64,000 nucleotides of DNA from Erysipelotrichaceae bacterium (GTDB lineage: Bacteria > Bacillota_I > Bacilli_A > Erysipelotrichales > Erysipelotrichaceae). This document shows positions 57,272 to 64,000 of this stretch, piece by piece. The stretch lies in assembly GCA_013334325.1 (NCBI GenBank), contig JAAXXT010000001.1, positions 80,566-144,565 of the forward strand, read 5' to 3'. The notes below the pieces were generated by a model. That model searched no databases. It saw nothing but the letters and a program-made list of their open reading frames with translations, and was not told the origin of the DNA. The stretch's first letter is position 1, and the number at the start of each line of letters is the position of its first letter. Both the position numbers and the translations under genes were made by a program.

Positions 57272-57341
57272 GTTTGAAACGAATTAGAAGCGTCATCTTG
57301 GCACAAGATGACACAGAATGGTTTTTCACCTCGTTTCACAC
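57272..57341. repeat. Nested inverted repeats, structured intergenic segment
   Basis: Outer arms 57272-57282 and 57331-57341 match at 10 of 11 positions (GTTTGAAACGA type). An inner perfect 9-bp arm pair 57292-57300 / 57304-57312 (GTCATCTTG/CAAGATGAC) encloses a 3-base loop. A competing pairing AAAACC (57266-57271) with GGTTTT (57320-57325) crosses the outer helix. It lies downstream of the regulator gene, before the 13-bp hairpin. Not recognised as a known RNA. Confidence 0.7.
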
Positions 57342-57384
57342 TAATCATAAAGCGAGAATGTGGTAGAGGATAAACTTGACAGAT

Positions 57385-58461
57385 TTAGTCATAACGCTCC
57401 AGTAAAGTCTTTTTTTCATTATTTTTTTCAATGAGAAGATCCACGATACTGATCAATGGTTTATATGTTTTTGTATGTTGACACAAAAGAAGGATACGTT
57501 GACCGATGAGTTTAGTGATTCGTTGAGGATAGGGTTCACATGTTAATAAACGACTTATTTTATCAGTAAAATATGCCAATTTAACGTCTGGATCCTTAAT
57601 CCCATTAAAATATTCCAATCCATTGAACAATAAACTAGATCCTTTTTCATTAATGCTTTCTTGAGCAGCCAAGCTTATACATAAATTCAACTCTTTTGCG
57701 TAAAAACCTCTTGGATGAGAATCCGTATAATCCAGAAGTGCGATTTCTTGAAGATAGTTATAAGCCAGAGAGTTTATGCTCATTTCATCTTTTCTCACTG
57801 AATCGTGATGAAAAGAATGTTCACCAGCTTTTATAAGAAGCAGTTCAACTCTACATAACTTTATAAGATTAGGAACTTCACTTGGTTTCTCTATACTCCA
57901 AAAGTCAGGATGTGTAAGCTTGAGTAAAAACGTACAAGAAATTAGCCAATTTCTAATGATAGGATGAAACACTTCAAGTTGTTCAAACAAGTGATCATAG
58001 GTTCTACGAGATATGGGTTGATTAGTCAAACAATTGATTACAAATATGAATGCTTGATGATCAAGATCAATCAAGGCATCTTTAGTATTCGTTACACAAA
58101 AGGAATTGAAGTCACTTTTTAACTCGTTAAATTTTTCGATAGACTCATTGATAAAGTATCTTGATATCTTAGTTAGATATTCGCTTTCTTGTAACTGTAC
58201 CGATTCTTTAATTCGATAATGAATGTCTAACTTTTTTAAGAAAAAATCTAAAAGTTCATAATCGTGGTGATGTTTACCATTTTCTAAACGAGATAGAGTC
58301 GCCAATGAACAGACACTATGATTAAACTTTATGCCTTCAAAGGGTGATTCAATAGTCGATAAAACAAAAGATTCCTGTTTAAAAGCCGGATTCCCGGCTT
58401 TTTGTTTCTTCCTACGCAGGATACCGATAAGGATACCCAATCGTTTCTCTATGTTATTCAT
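57385..58461 (-). CDS. RRNPP/Rgg-like transcriptional regulator with unusual HTH
   Basis: 358 residues. The N-terminal XRE-type HTH is recognisable by its end (VCSLATLSRLENGKHHHDYELLDFFLKKLDI, about 50-80), but about 17-25 extra residues separate helix 1 (RLGILIGILRRKKQ) from it. Residues about 90-358 are all-helical, compatible with the TPR-like sensor domain of peptide-responsive RRNPP regulators. Overlaps the ABC exporter gene by 4 bases (same operon, exporter first). Ligand and targets unknown. TPR repeats are not distinct by eye. Confidence 0.75.
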   Translation of the reverse strand: MNNIEKRLGILIGILRRKKQKAGNPAFKQESFVLSTIESPFEGIKFNHSVCSLATLSRLENGKHHHDYELLDFFLKKLDIHYRIKESVQLQESEYLTKISRYFINESIEKFNELKSDFNSFCVTNTKDALIDLDHQAFIFVINCLTNQPISRRTYDHLFEQLEVFHPIIRNWLISCTFLLKLTHPDFWSIEKPSEVPNLIKLCRVELLLIKAGEHSFHHDSVRKDEMSINSLAYNYLQEIALLDYTDSHPRGFYAKELNLCISLAAQESINEKGSSLLFNGLEYFNGIKDPDVKLAYFTDKISRLLTCEPYPQRITKLIGQRILLLCQHTKTYKPLISIVDLLIEKNNEKKTLLERYD

Positions 58462-60182
58462 GATGGATTCTCTTTCTCGCTATGTACTAAGCGATAATAG
58501 AGTCCCTTATAAGTCAATAAAGACTCATGCGTACCTTCTTCTATGATACCTTGATCAGTTAAGACATAGATCCAATCTGCATCTTTGATGGTACTTAAAC
58601 GATGAGCAACCACGAGAGTCGTTCTATCCTTAGCCAATTCATCTAGGGTTATCTGTATCTGACGTTCAGTTTTATTGTCTAAAGCACTGGTAGCTTCATC
58701 CAGTAATAGAATCTTTGGATTCTTAAGAAACATACGAGCTAAAGATAAACGTTGACGTTGACCACCAGAGAGTTTAACCCCACGCTCACCAATCGTTGTA
58801 TTCAAACCATCAGGTAATTCAGCGATAAAGTCCCATGCTTCAGCTCTTTGAGCTGCTAAGATGATCTCTTCGTCTGTGGCATCGAATTTACCATAGGCAA
58901 TGTTTTGACCTATGGTTCCCGCAAAGATGAAGACATCTTGCTGAACGATGCCTACTTGATCTCTTAAGCTTTTTATAGTGATGTCTCGTAGATCAATCCC
59001 ATCCAGAGTAATTTTTCCTTCATGAAGTTCATAAAAACGAGGAATCAAATTACATAAAGTAGATTTACCACTACCACTAGGTCCTACAAAAGCTACTTTA
59101 TGACTAGCCTTGACATTAAACGAAATATGGCTCAATACATGTTTACCTTGTCGATCCCCATATTCAAAACTCACATCTTCAAATGCGATATCTCCTGTTA
59201 CTTTTTGAAGATCCTGAGCGCCTTCTGTATCTTTCTGTGCTTCAATATTCATCACTTCTAGAAATCTCTCAAAACCAGCCATCGCTTGGTTATACATCAT
59301 GATAAGTTCCGAAAAACGATTGATTGGTTGCTGAAATACACCCACATATAGAATAAATTCAACCAATTGACCTATGGTCATTTGATCGATCATGACCAAG
59401 TAGCCACCATAGACAAAGACCACCAAGGTTATTAAAAGTATAAAGCCTTTAACAGTAACCCCAAACTGGGCCATGATCTTCAAAGCACCTTTTCGACTTA
59501 CCGCAAAGAAATCATTGCCTTGAGCGAACTGTAACTCTTCTTTTTCTTCTGCGTTATATGCCTTAACTACTCTAATCCCAGAAAAATTATCTTGAGCTTG
59601 AGCATTTATTTCTGCCAAACGTTCTCTCATCACTCTAAAAGCAGACCTAAATTTTAGATTCTGTCTGACCCCAATAATGATCATCAAAGGGACTAAAAAT
59701 GTCATCACCAAAGCTAAAGTTACATTACTTGTATACATAAGAAAGAAACTTCCAACTAAAAGTACGATCGCAATTAGAAGATTCTCAGGTCCATGATGAG
59801 CTAATTCAGAGATCTCATTTAGATCATTCACCAAACGACTCATCAACTTACCTACTTTTATATTGTCAAAATAAGATACTGGTAAACTTTGGATATGTCC
59901 AAACATTTCTTTACGCATGTCATATTCCATATTGACACCTAAGACATGTCCATAGTATTCAACCACATAGTTCAAAACCAATCTTAAGACAAAGAAAAGT
60001 GCGATCAAGATCGCCCAATAAAACAAAGTTTGGATTTCTTTTAAAGGAATAATATCTGAGATTAAAAAGTTACTGAATCGAGGTATCACCAAATCCAATG
60101 CAGCGATCAAAATAGCACTGATGATATCAAGGATCAGGAGTCCTTTATAGGGTTTATAGTAATGAAAAAAGCGTTTTATCAT
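58458..60182 (-). CDS. ABC exporter half-transporter (multidrug/lipid type)
   Basis: 574 residues: six-helix type-1 exporter domain (about 1-310), then NBD with Walker A GPSGSGKST, Q-loop, signature LSGGQRQRLSLARMF, Walker B ILLLDEATSALD and H-loop AHRLST. Works as a homodimer (MsbA/Sav1866 type); substrate unknown. GGAGGG precedes the ATG, right after a terminator stem, so expression depends on read-through of the upstream RNA gene or an unseen promoter. Coupled to the downstream regulator. Confidence 0.93.
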   Translation of the reverse strand: MIKRFFHYYKPYKGLLILDIISAILIAALDLVIPRFSNFLISDIIPLKEIQTLFYWAILIALFFVLRLVLNYVVEYYGHVLGVNMEYDMRKEMFGHIQSLPVSYFDNIKVGKLMSRLVNDLNEISELAHHGPENLLIAIVLLVGSFFLMYTSNVTLALVMTFLVPLMIIIGVRQNLKFRSAFRVMRERLAEINAQAQDNFSGIRVVKAYNAEEKEELQFAQGNDFFAVSRKGALKIMAQFGVTVKGFILLITLVVFVYGGYLVMIDQMTIGQLVEFILYVGVFQQPINRFSELIMMYNQAMAGFERFLEVMNIEAQKDTEGAQDLQKVTGDIAFEDVSFEYGDRQGKHVLSHISFNVKASHKVAFVGPSGSGKSTLCNLIPRFYELHEGKITLDGIDLRDITIKSLRDQVGIVQQDVFIFAGTIGQNIAYGKFDATDEEIILAAQRAEAWDFIAELPDGLNTTIGERGVKLSGGQRQRLSLARMFLKNPKILLLDEATSALDNKTERQIQITLDELAKDRTTLVVAHRLSTIKDADWIYVLTDQGIIEEGTHESLLTYKGLYYRLVHSEKENPS

Positions 60183-60196
60183 GATCCCTCCAAATA

Positions 60197-60218
60197 AAAA
60201 CCCGAGTGTTCGGGTTTT
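60197..60218 (-). terminator. Intrinsic terminator between the structured RNA and the exporter gene
   Basis: AAAACCCGA/TCGGGTTTT stem with 4-base loop; T-run on the minus strand. The exporter ribosome site follows within 8 bases. Confidence 0.88.
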
Positions 60219-60219
60219 A

Positions 60220-60376
60220 AAAGTCCCAAAAGGTGTAATGTTTTCCCTGTTATATCAGGTGGGCAAACTGTGATGAATTTTTGGATTCTCAGTTTCCTAA
60301 GCATTCACACCATCCATCAACTTCGGTTCTTCCCATATTACATCATGTCGGAAATAAATTGTTCCTTTTGGGTACT
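60220..60376 (-). ncRNA. ssrS: Structured RNA after aspS, probable 6S RNA
   Basis: About 157 nt on the minus strand between an extended -10 promoter and a terminator. Closing helix: 60375-60364 with 60233-60223 (CCCAAAAGG/CCTTTTGGG). Inside are single-stranded flanks, a small hairpin on the 3' side (CCTG/CAGG, 60246-60259) and a long irregular apical arm: GGG/CCC and AAC/GTT (60334-60326 with 60261-60268), 8-bp TGATGGAT/ATTCATCA (60319-60312 with 60278-60271) and a GAAA-capped tip (60301-60288). This closing stem, bubble and apical arm is the 6S shape, and in Bacillus 6S-1 also lies next to aspS (from memory). 6S RNA sequesters SigA-RNA polymerase. Alternative: a cis-acting leader of the exporter. 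Confidence 0.65.
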
Positions 60377-60379
60377 CAT

Positions 60380-60388
60380 ATTATATCA
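60380..60388 (-). promoter_or_regulatory. Extended -10 promoter of the structured RNA
   Basis: TGATATAAT (60388-60380) on the minus strand, just after the aspS stop codon. The predicted start at about 60373-60375 coincides with the closing helix. Confidence 0.7.
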
Positions 60389-60391
60389 TAA

Positions 60392-62131
60392 TTATTTAAT
60401 CGCTAAATGCAATTCATCGAGTTGTTTAGCATCAACTGGTGTTGGCGCATCGGTTAATGGACATCTCGCAGAAGCGTTTTTTGGGAAGGCAATAACATCT
60501 CTAATCGAGTCAGATTGAGTCAATACCATCGCAAATCGATCGAGTCCAAAAGCAATTCCCCCATGAGGAGGCGTCCCATATTGGAAAGCATCGATAAAGA
60601 ATCCAAAACGACTTTCGATCTGTTCTTTCGTAAATCCTATGATCTCAAACATCATCTTTTGAACGTTTTGATCATAGATACGCATCGAACCACCCGCTAC
60701 TTCGAATCCATTGAGCACCAAGTCATAAGCACAGGCATGAACAGAGGCTGGATCACTCTTCAATAAATGAAGTTCATCTTCTTTAGGACGAGTAAAGGGG
60801 TGATGTTTAGCCACATAACGATCTTCTTCTTCATTGTATTCAAATAATGGAAAGTCTACGACCCATAAATATTTGAAATCATCTTTCTTAGCGAGATCAA
60901 ATTTATCTCTTAAAGCTAAACGAACTGCGCCTAATGCATTACACGCTTTTTCATATTTATCGGCAGTAATAAGGATCAAATCGCCTTCTTTTAAGCTCAA
61001 CACTTCGCATAACCCACTAATTTCTTCAGGACTCATGAATTTCACCACTGAACCTTCTAAAGCATTGTTTTGATATTTGAGTACGACCAATCCTTTTGAA
61101 CCATTCTTTTTAGCGACTTCTGTGAGTTCATCGGTTTCTTTACGAGTCATCACACTGCCCTTTTCAAAAACGATGGCTTTAATGACTCCATCTTTGAAAC
61201 TCAAGGCATTTTGAAAAACCGCAAATGTGGATTGATTAAAGATCTGTTTAAGTTCTTGAAGTTTCAAACCAAAACGTAAGTCTGGTTTATCACTTCCATA
61301 GAAATGCATCGCATCAGCGTAACTCATCGTCATAAGAGGTAATTGAAGTTTTAGACCTAATACTTTATCCATTACAGTAGAAACCATATCTTCAATGACC
61401 GCTCTAAATTCAACTTCATTGAGGAAAGAAGCTTCAATATCTACTTGAGTAAAATCCAATTGGCGATCTGCACGTAGATCCTCATCTCTAAAACAACGAG
61501 CTACTTGATAATAACGTTCAAATCCAGCGACCATCAACATCTGTTTAAAGATTTGAGGAGATTGAGCCAAAGCATAGAACTGACCAGCATGGACACGAGA
61601 AGGCACTAAATATTCTCGTGATCCTTCTGGGGTAGATTTGGTCAACATTGGGGTCTCTATATCGATGAACCCTGCATCATCCAAACAGTTTCTCATCGTT
61701 TGAACGATCTTCGCTCTTTGGATCAAACGTTTTTGCATCATTGGTCTTCTTAAATCGAGGTAACGATATTTCAATCGTGTATCTTCTAAAGCATCAGTTT
61801 CATCGGCGATGATCATAGGGGTCAATTCAGCAGAGTTGATGATGATGACTTTGCTGGCCTTTACTTCAATTTCACCTGAAGCAAGTTTAGGATTCGCATC
61901 CTTACGTAAAAGGACTTCCCCACTTACTTCAAGCAGATACTCATTTCTGATTTCTTTTACAGAATCAGTTAAAGTCTCATCGATGACGATCTGAGTGATT
62001 CCGTTACGATCTCTTAGATCGATAAAAACCATAGCTCCAAAATTACGTCGTTTAGCGACCCAACCTACTAAGCTTACTTTTTGTCCGACATTGGATTTAT
62101 TGAGTTCATTATTATGATGCGTTCTATTCAT
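60392..62131 (-). CDS. aspS: Aspartyl-tRNA synthetase
   Basis: 579 residues, bacterial type. OB-fold anticodon domain (KVSLVGWVAKRRNFGAMVFIDLRD), class II motif 2 (FRDEDLRADRQLDFTQVDIE), GAD insertion (about 280-410) and motif 3 (GIAFGLDRFAMVL). Overlaps hisS by 8 bases and is under the same T-box. Discriminating versus non-discriminating form not determined. Confidence 0.96.
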   Translation of the reverse strand: MNRTHHNNELNKSNVGQKVSLVGWVAKRRNFGAMVFIDLRDRNGITQIVIDETLTDSVKEIRNEYLLEVSGEVLLRKDANPKLASGEIEVKASKVIIINSAELTPMIIADETDALEDTRLKYRYLDLRRPMMQKRLIQRAKIVQTMRNCLDDAGFIDIETPMLTKSTPEGSREYLVPSRVHAGQFYALAQSPQIFKQMLMVAGFERYYQVARCFRDEDLRADRQLDFTQVDIEASFLNEVEFRAVIEDMVSTVMDKVLGLKLQLPLMTMSYADAMHFYGSDKPDLRFGLKLQELKQIFNQSTFAVFQNALSFKDGVIKAIVFEKGSVMTRKETDELTEVAKKNGSKGLVVLKYQNNALEGSVVKFMSPEEISGLCEVLSLKEGDLILITADKYEKACNALGAVRLALRDKFDLAKKDDFKYLWVVDFPLFEYNEEEDRYVAKHHPFTRPKEDELHLLKSDPASVHACAYDLVLNGFEVAGGSMRIYDQNVQKMMFEIIGFTKEQIESRFGFFIDAFQYGTPPHGGIAFGLDRFAMVLTQSDSIRDVIAFPKNASARCPLTDAPTPVDAKQLDELHLAIK

Positions 62132-63452
62132 GAGTTTCTCCTTGTGTTTCTACATCGCAGAATTCATCGTGGATATGTTCTTCATCCAACCAATGGGATA
62201 ATTGATGAAGGATCTCGCCTTCTGCGACAGTAACTTGTGTTTGTGTATCTATTTTCTTGAGGACAGCTTGTCCATTTTTCATTTCATCTTCGCCTATAAT
62301 GATGGCGACTTTAGCTTTTTTACGTTCAGCGGATTTAAATTGAGCCTTGAATGAACGAGCGTAATAATCAAAGTCAGTCACAAAACCATTCAATCTTAGG
62401 AAATTCGCCAATTGATAAGCATATTCAGTGGCTTCTTGTCCCATAGAAACGATATAGACATCAGAACTTTCTTCTTCTGTGAGATCGATCTTTTCTGCTT
62501 CTAAAGCCACAAGTAATCTTTCAATACCCATCCCAAAGCCTATACCTGATAGTTCTGGTCCTCCAAAATCTTTAACGAGATCATCATAACGACCTCCTCC
62601 AAAGACAGTAGATTGAGATCCCATATCCGCATTTACAGATACTACTTCAAAAACTGTATGCGTATAATAATCTAAACCTCTAACCAATTTATCGTTGACT
62701 TCAACATCGATATCACTGGCTTTTAAGATCTTAAGGACAGATTCGAAATAAGCTTTGGAGTCATCCGTCAAATAATCTCTTAGTTTAGGCGCTGAGATCA
62801 TCGCAGGATCTTCATGATCGATCTTACAATCTAATATTCTAAGAGGATTTTGTTGATATCTTCGTTGACAGTCTGCACAAAAATGTCCAATAGGTTCTTT
62901 AAAGTGTTCTTTTAATGCGGTCTTATAGCTTTCGCGACTATCTTTATCCCCTAAAGTATTGATGAGGACCTTGAGATCTTTTAAACCTAAACTTTGAACT
63001 ACGGATAGACCTAAACTGATGACTTCCGCATCGATCATAGGATTTTTGTCTCCTAAAACTTCGATCCCAAATTGATGATGGATGCGCATTCTTCCCTTTT
63101 GAGGTCTTTCATATCTAAAACAAGGTGATAAATAGAAAAGCTTCGTAGGACTATCTGGATTCGCATACATCTTATTCTCAACGAAGGCTCTTATGATGCC
63201 TGCAGTACCTTCAGGTTTTAGAGTCAAGGAACGTTCTCCCTTATCGATAAAGGTATACATTTCCTTATTGACGACATCACTAGAATCGTTTTCTCGATTA
63301 AAAACTTCAGTGTGTTCAAACTCAGGCGTTCTGATCTCTTGATAGCCAAAAACATCGGTTAATTGTCTCACCAAGAGCTCTATTCTTTGCCACTTTCTAA
63401 TTTCACTTCCAAACAAATCTTGTGTTCCTCTAGGAACTTGATAATTAGCCAT
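62124..63452 (-). CDS. hisS: Histidyl-tRNA synthetase
   Basis: 442 residues from the ATG at 63452, which has AAGGAGG; a start 20 codons earlier would lie in the leader terminator. PRGTQDLFG, LKPEGTAGIIRAF, YERPQKGRMRIHHQFGIE, RGLDYYTHTVFE and GGGRYDDL are the class II/His motifs; C-terminal anticodon-binding domain from about 335. First gene of the T-box operon. Confidence 0.96.
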   Translation of the reverse strand: MANYQVPRGTQDLFGSEIRKWQRIELLVRQLTDVFGYQEIRTPEFEHTEVFNRENDSSDVVNKEMYTFIDKGERSLTLKPEGTAGIIRAFVENKMYANPDSPTKLFYLSPCFRYERPQKGRMRIHHQFGIEVLGDKNPMIDAEVISLGLSVVQSLGLKDLKVLINTLGDKDSRESYKTALKEHFKEPIGHFCADCQRRYQQNPLRILDCKIDHEDPAMISAPKLRDYLTDDSKAYFESVLKILKASDIDVEVNDKLVRGLDYYTHTVFEVVSVNADMGSQSTVFGGGRYDDLVKDFGGPELSGIGFGMGIERLLVALEAEKIDLTEEESSDVYIVSMGQEATEYAYQLANFLRLNGFVTDFDYYARSFKAQFKSAERKKAKVAIIIGEDEMKNGQAVLKKIDTQTQVTVAEGEILHQLSHWLDEEHIHDEFCDVETQGETHE

Positions 63453-63465
63453 TTTTCCTCCTTGA

Positions 63466-63681
63466 AACAAAAAAACGTCCGCTAAGGACGTTTTAAATAA
63501 ACGCGGTACCACCTTAGTTCACATTGCTGTGCCCTCAACCTATAACGCTGGTCAGCGGTTTTCCCTACTCATGTTCAGGAAAGCTCCTCATGGGTGTCGA
63601 TCAGATTAAGGCTTAGCGGACTTTTCACCATCTGTCCGTCTCTAAACAAAGACTCAATATGATTTCCCAATCGATGGAATT
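63466..63681 (-). promoter_or_regulatory. T-box riboswitch leader of hisS-aspS
   Basis: T-box sequence AAGGTGGTACCGCG at 63515-63502, followed by a terminator (AAAACGTCC/GGACGTTTT, 63472-63494, with T-run). The upstream part has the usual AGAGACGGACAG start of stem I, AGTAGGGAAAACCGC of the stem III region and a GACAC (63598-63594) suited to the specifier loop. GACAC overlaps an Asp codon (GAC) and a His codon (CAC), fitting an operon for both synthetases. Uncharged tRNA would stabilise the antiterminator. Confidence 0.93.
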
Positions 63682-63687
63682 AAAGAA

Positions 63688-63716
63688 AGTGTATCACAAG
63701 CTTGAGCTTGCTTCAA
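63688..63716 (-). promoter_or_regulatory. Promoter of the T-box hisS-aspS operon
   Basis: TTGAAG (63716-63711), 17-bp spacer ending TGA, TACACT (63693-63688) on the minus strand. Confidence 0.68.
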
Positions 63717-63717
63717 G

Positions 63718-64000
63718 TTATTTTATGCTACGTTCTACACTAAGTACATTAGGTACTTTTCTAAGATTCGCAATGACGACTTTTAGATGCTCAGCATCAT
63801 TTACCACCACTGTTACATTGGTAATGGCAGTGATCTTATCATCAAGCACTGAGGAATTGATCGAGTTCATCCCAGCTTTACATTGAGATAAAACAGTAAC
63901 AAGATCAGACACTAAGAAGGATCGATCTGTAGCGGTTATAAACAATTTAACATCATATTTACCTTCAGTGACGGTCTCATCCCACATAACATCGATCAAA
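63718..64000 (-). CDS. relA: RelA/SpoT (p)ppGpp synthetase-hydrolase, C-terminal ACT domain only
   Basis: About 94 residues are inside the window; the reading frame stays open through the right edge. The visible part is the C-terminal ACT regulatory domain: YDVKLFITATDRSFLVSDLVTVLSQ, then a VVNDAEHLKVVIANLRKVPNVLSVER helix-strand ending. The relA-hisS-aspS order is common in Firmicutes, with dtd missing between. A standalone ACT protein cannot be excluded without the upstream sequence. Confidence 0.85.
   Translation of the reverse strand, partial: LIDVMWDETVTEGKYDVKLFITATDRSFLVSDLVTVLSQCKAGMNSINSSVLDDKITAITNVTVVVNDAEHLKVVIANLRKVPNVLSVERSIK

Noticed and set aside
57196..57348. 50-codon minus-strand ORF after the regulator gene
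   Set aside because: It has no ribosome site, and its sequence is fully explained by inverted repeats, a terminator and the yneF promoter.
60240..60300. Short motifs resembling a TPP riboswitch (CTGAGA, ACCTGAT, GGGAA)
   Set aside because: The P4/P5 part and the correct spacing are missing, and the downstream gene is not thiamine-related.
60179..60304. 41-codon minus-strand ORF ending on the exporter ATG (ATGA overlap), plus 13- and 15-codon ORFs upstream
   Set aside because: They run through the helices and terminator of the structured RNA and lack ribosome sites; a leader-peptide role remains possible but unsupported.
1..64000. CRISPR arrays, insertion sequences, prophage, tRNA or rRNA genes, alternative genetic code
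   Set aside because: No spaced direct repeats, transposase or phage genes, cloverleaf or rRNA sequence were seen, and TGA is used as a stop codon.

Overview
The window is 64 kb of AT-rich, gene-dense bacterial chromosome. Nearly every recognisable gene is a low-GC Gram-positive (Firmicutes/Bacilli) housekeeping gene, and many blocks follow Bacillus order: dnaG-rpoD-trmK; phoH-ybeY-dgkA-cdd-era-recO; scpA-scpB-rluB; yqeG-yqeH-yhbY-nadD-yqeK-rsfS-yqeM; ypmB-dnaD-nth next to ponA-recU; gpsB-rnpB; pgsA-cinA-recA-rny-ymdB; parE-parC divergent from plsY; hisS-aspS behind a T-box. TGA is a stop codon (deoC, ftsK, parC). A wall is implied by MurE, a class A PBP, GpsB and a RodZ-like protein. A single-chain (alpha2-type) GlyRS and a NadD-YqeK fusion, an arrangement also reported from Mollicutes, suggest a walled lineage of Bacilli/Erysipelotrichia branching near the Mollicutes. 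This placement is inference. No phage, transposase, CRISPR array, tRNA or rRNA was seen.

Layout (most genes are on the minus strand, so transcription runs right to left). 1-8.2 kb: ybeY operon (ybeY, dgkA, cdd, era, recO, glyS, dnaG, rpoD, trmK). 8.3-9.5 kb: phoH and rpsU. 9.6-20.1 kb: a long overlapping operon ssb-thyA-dfrA-plsC-pdp-scpA-scpB-rluB-rsmE-unknown-mtaB-murE-deoC. 20.2-24.3 kb: a YmfF/YmfH M16 pair and divergent pncB. 24.3-29 kb: nucleoside ABC importer (nupNOPQ type). 29-34.6 kb: ftsK, an RNase J paralogue with a decayed active site, miaB and a small ferredoxin. 34.6-40 kb: ymdB, rny, recA, cinA C-terminal domain, pgsA and a RodZ-like gene. 40.1-44.4 kb: type B RNase P RNA, gpsB and divergent recU-ponA. 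44.4-47 kb: nth, dnaD, ypmB-like and two membrane or exported proteins. 47-56.2 kb: the parE-to-TVP38 operon. 56.3-60.4 kb: plsY, yneF, an uncharacterised regulator/ABC-exporter pair and two structured RNA regions. 60.4-64 kb: aspS, hisS, a T-box leader and the relA 3' end.

Metabolic logic: deoxynucleoside uptake (Nup), deamination (Cdd), phosphorolysis (Pdp) and deoxyribose-phosphate cleavage (DeoC) form a salvage route beside ThyA/DHFR. PncB, NadD and the CinA/PncC domain make and recycle NAD. PlsC, PlsY, PgsA and DgkA cover phospholipid and lipid-carrier metabolism.

Most of the window is ordinary core genome. The least explained parts are: the RRNPP-like regulator and ABC exporter (57.4-60.2 kb); the structured RNA between aspS and that exporter (probably 6S RNA by position and shape); a second structured segment at 57.2-57.35 kb; the enlarged SigA; the degenerate RNase J; and a 259-residue protein of unknown function inside the ssb-deoC operon.
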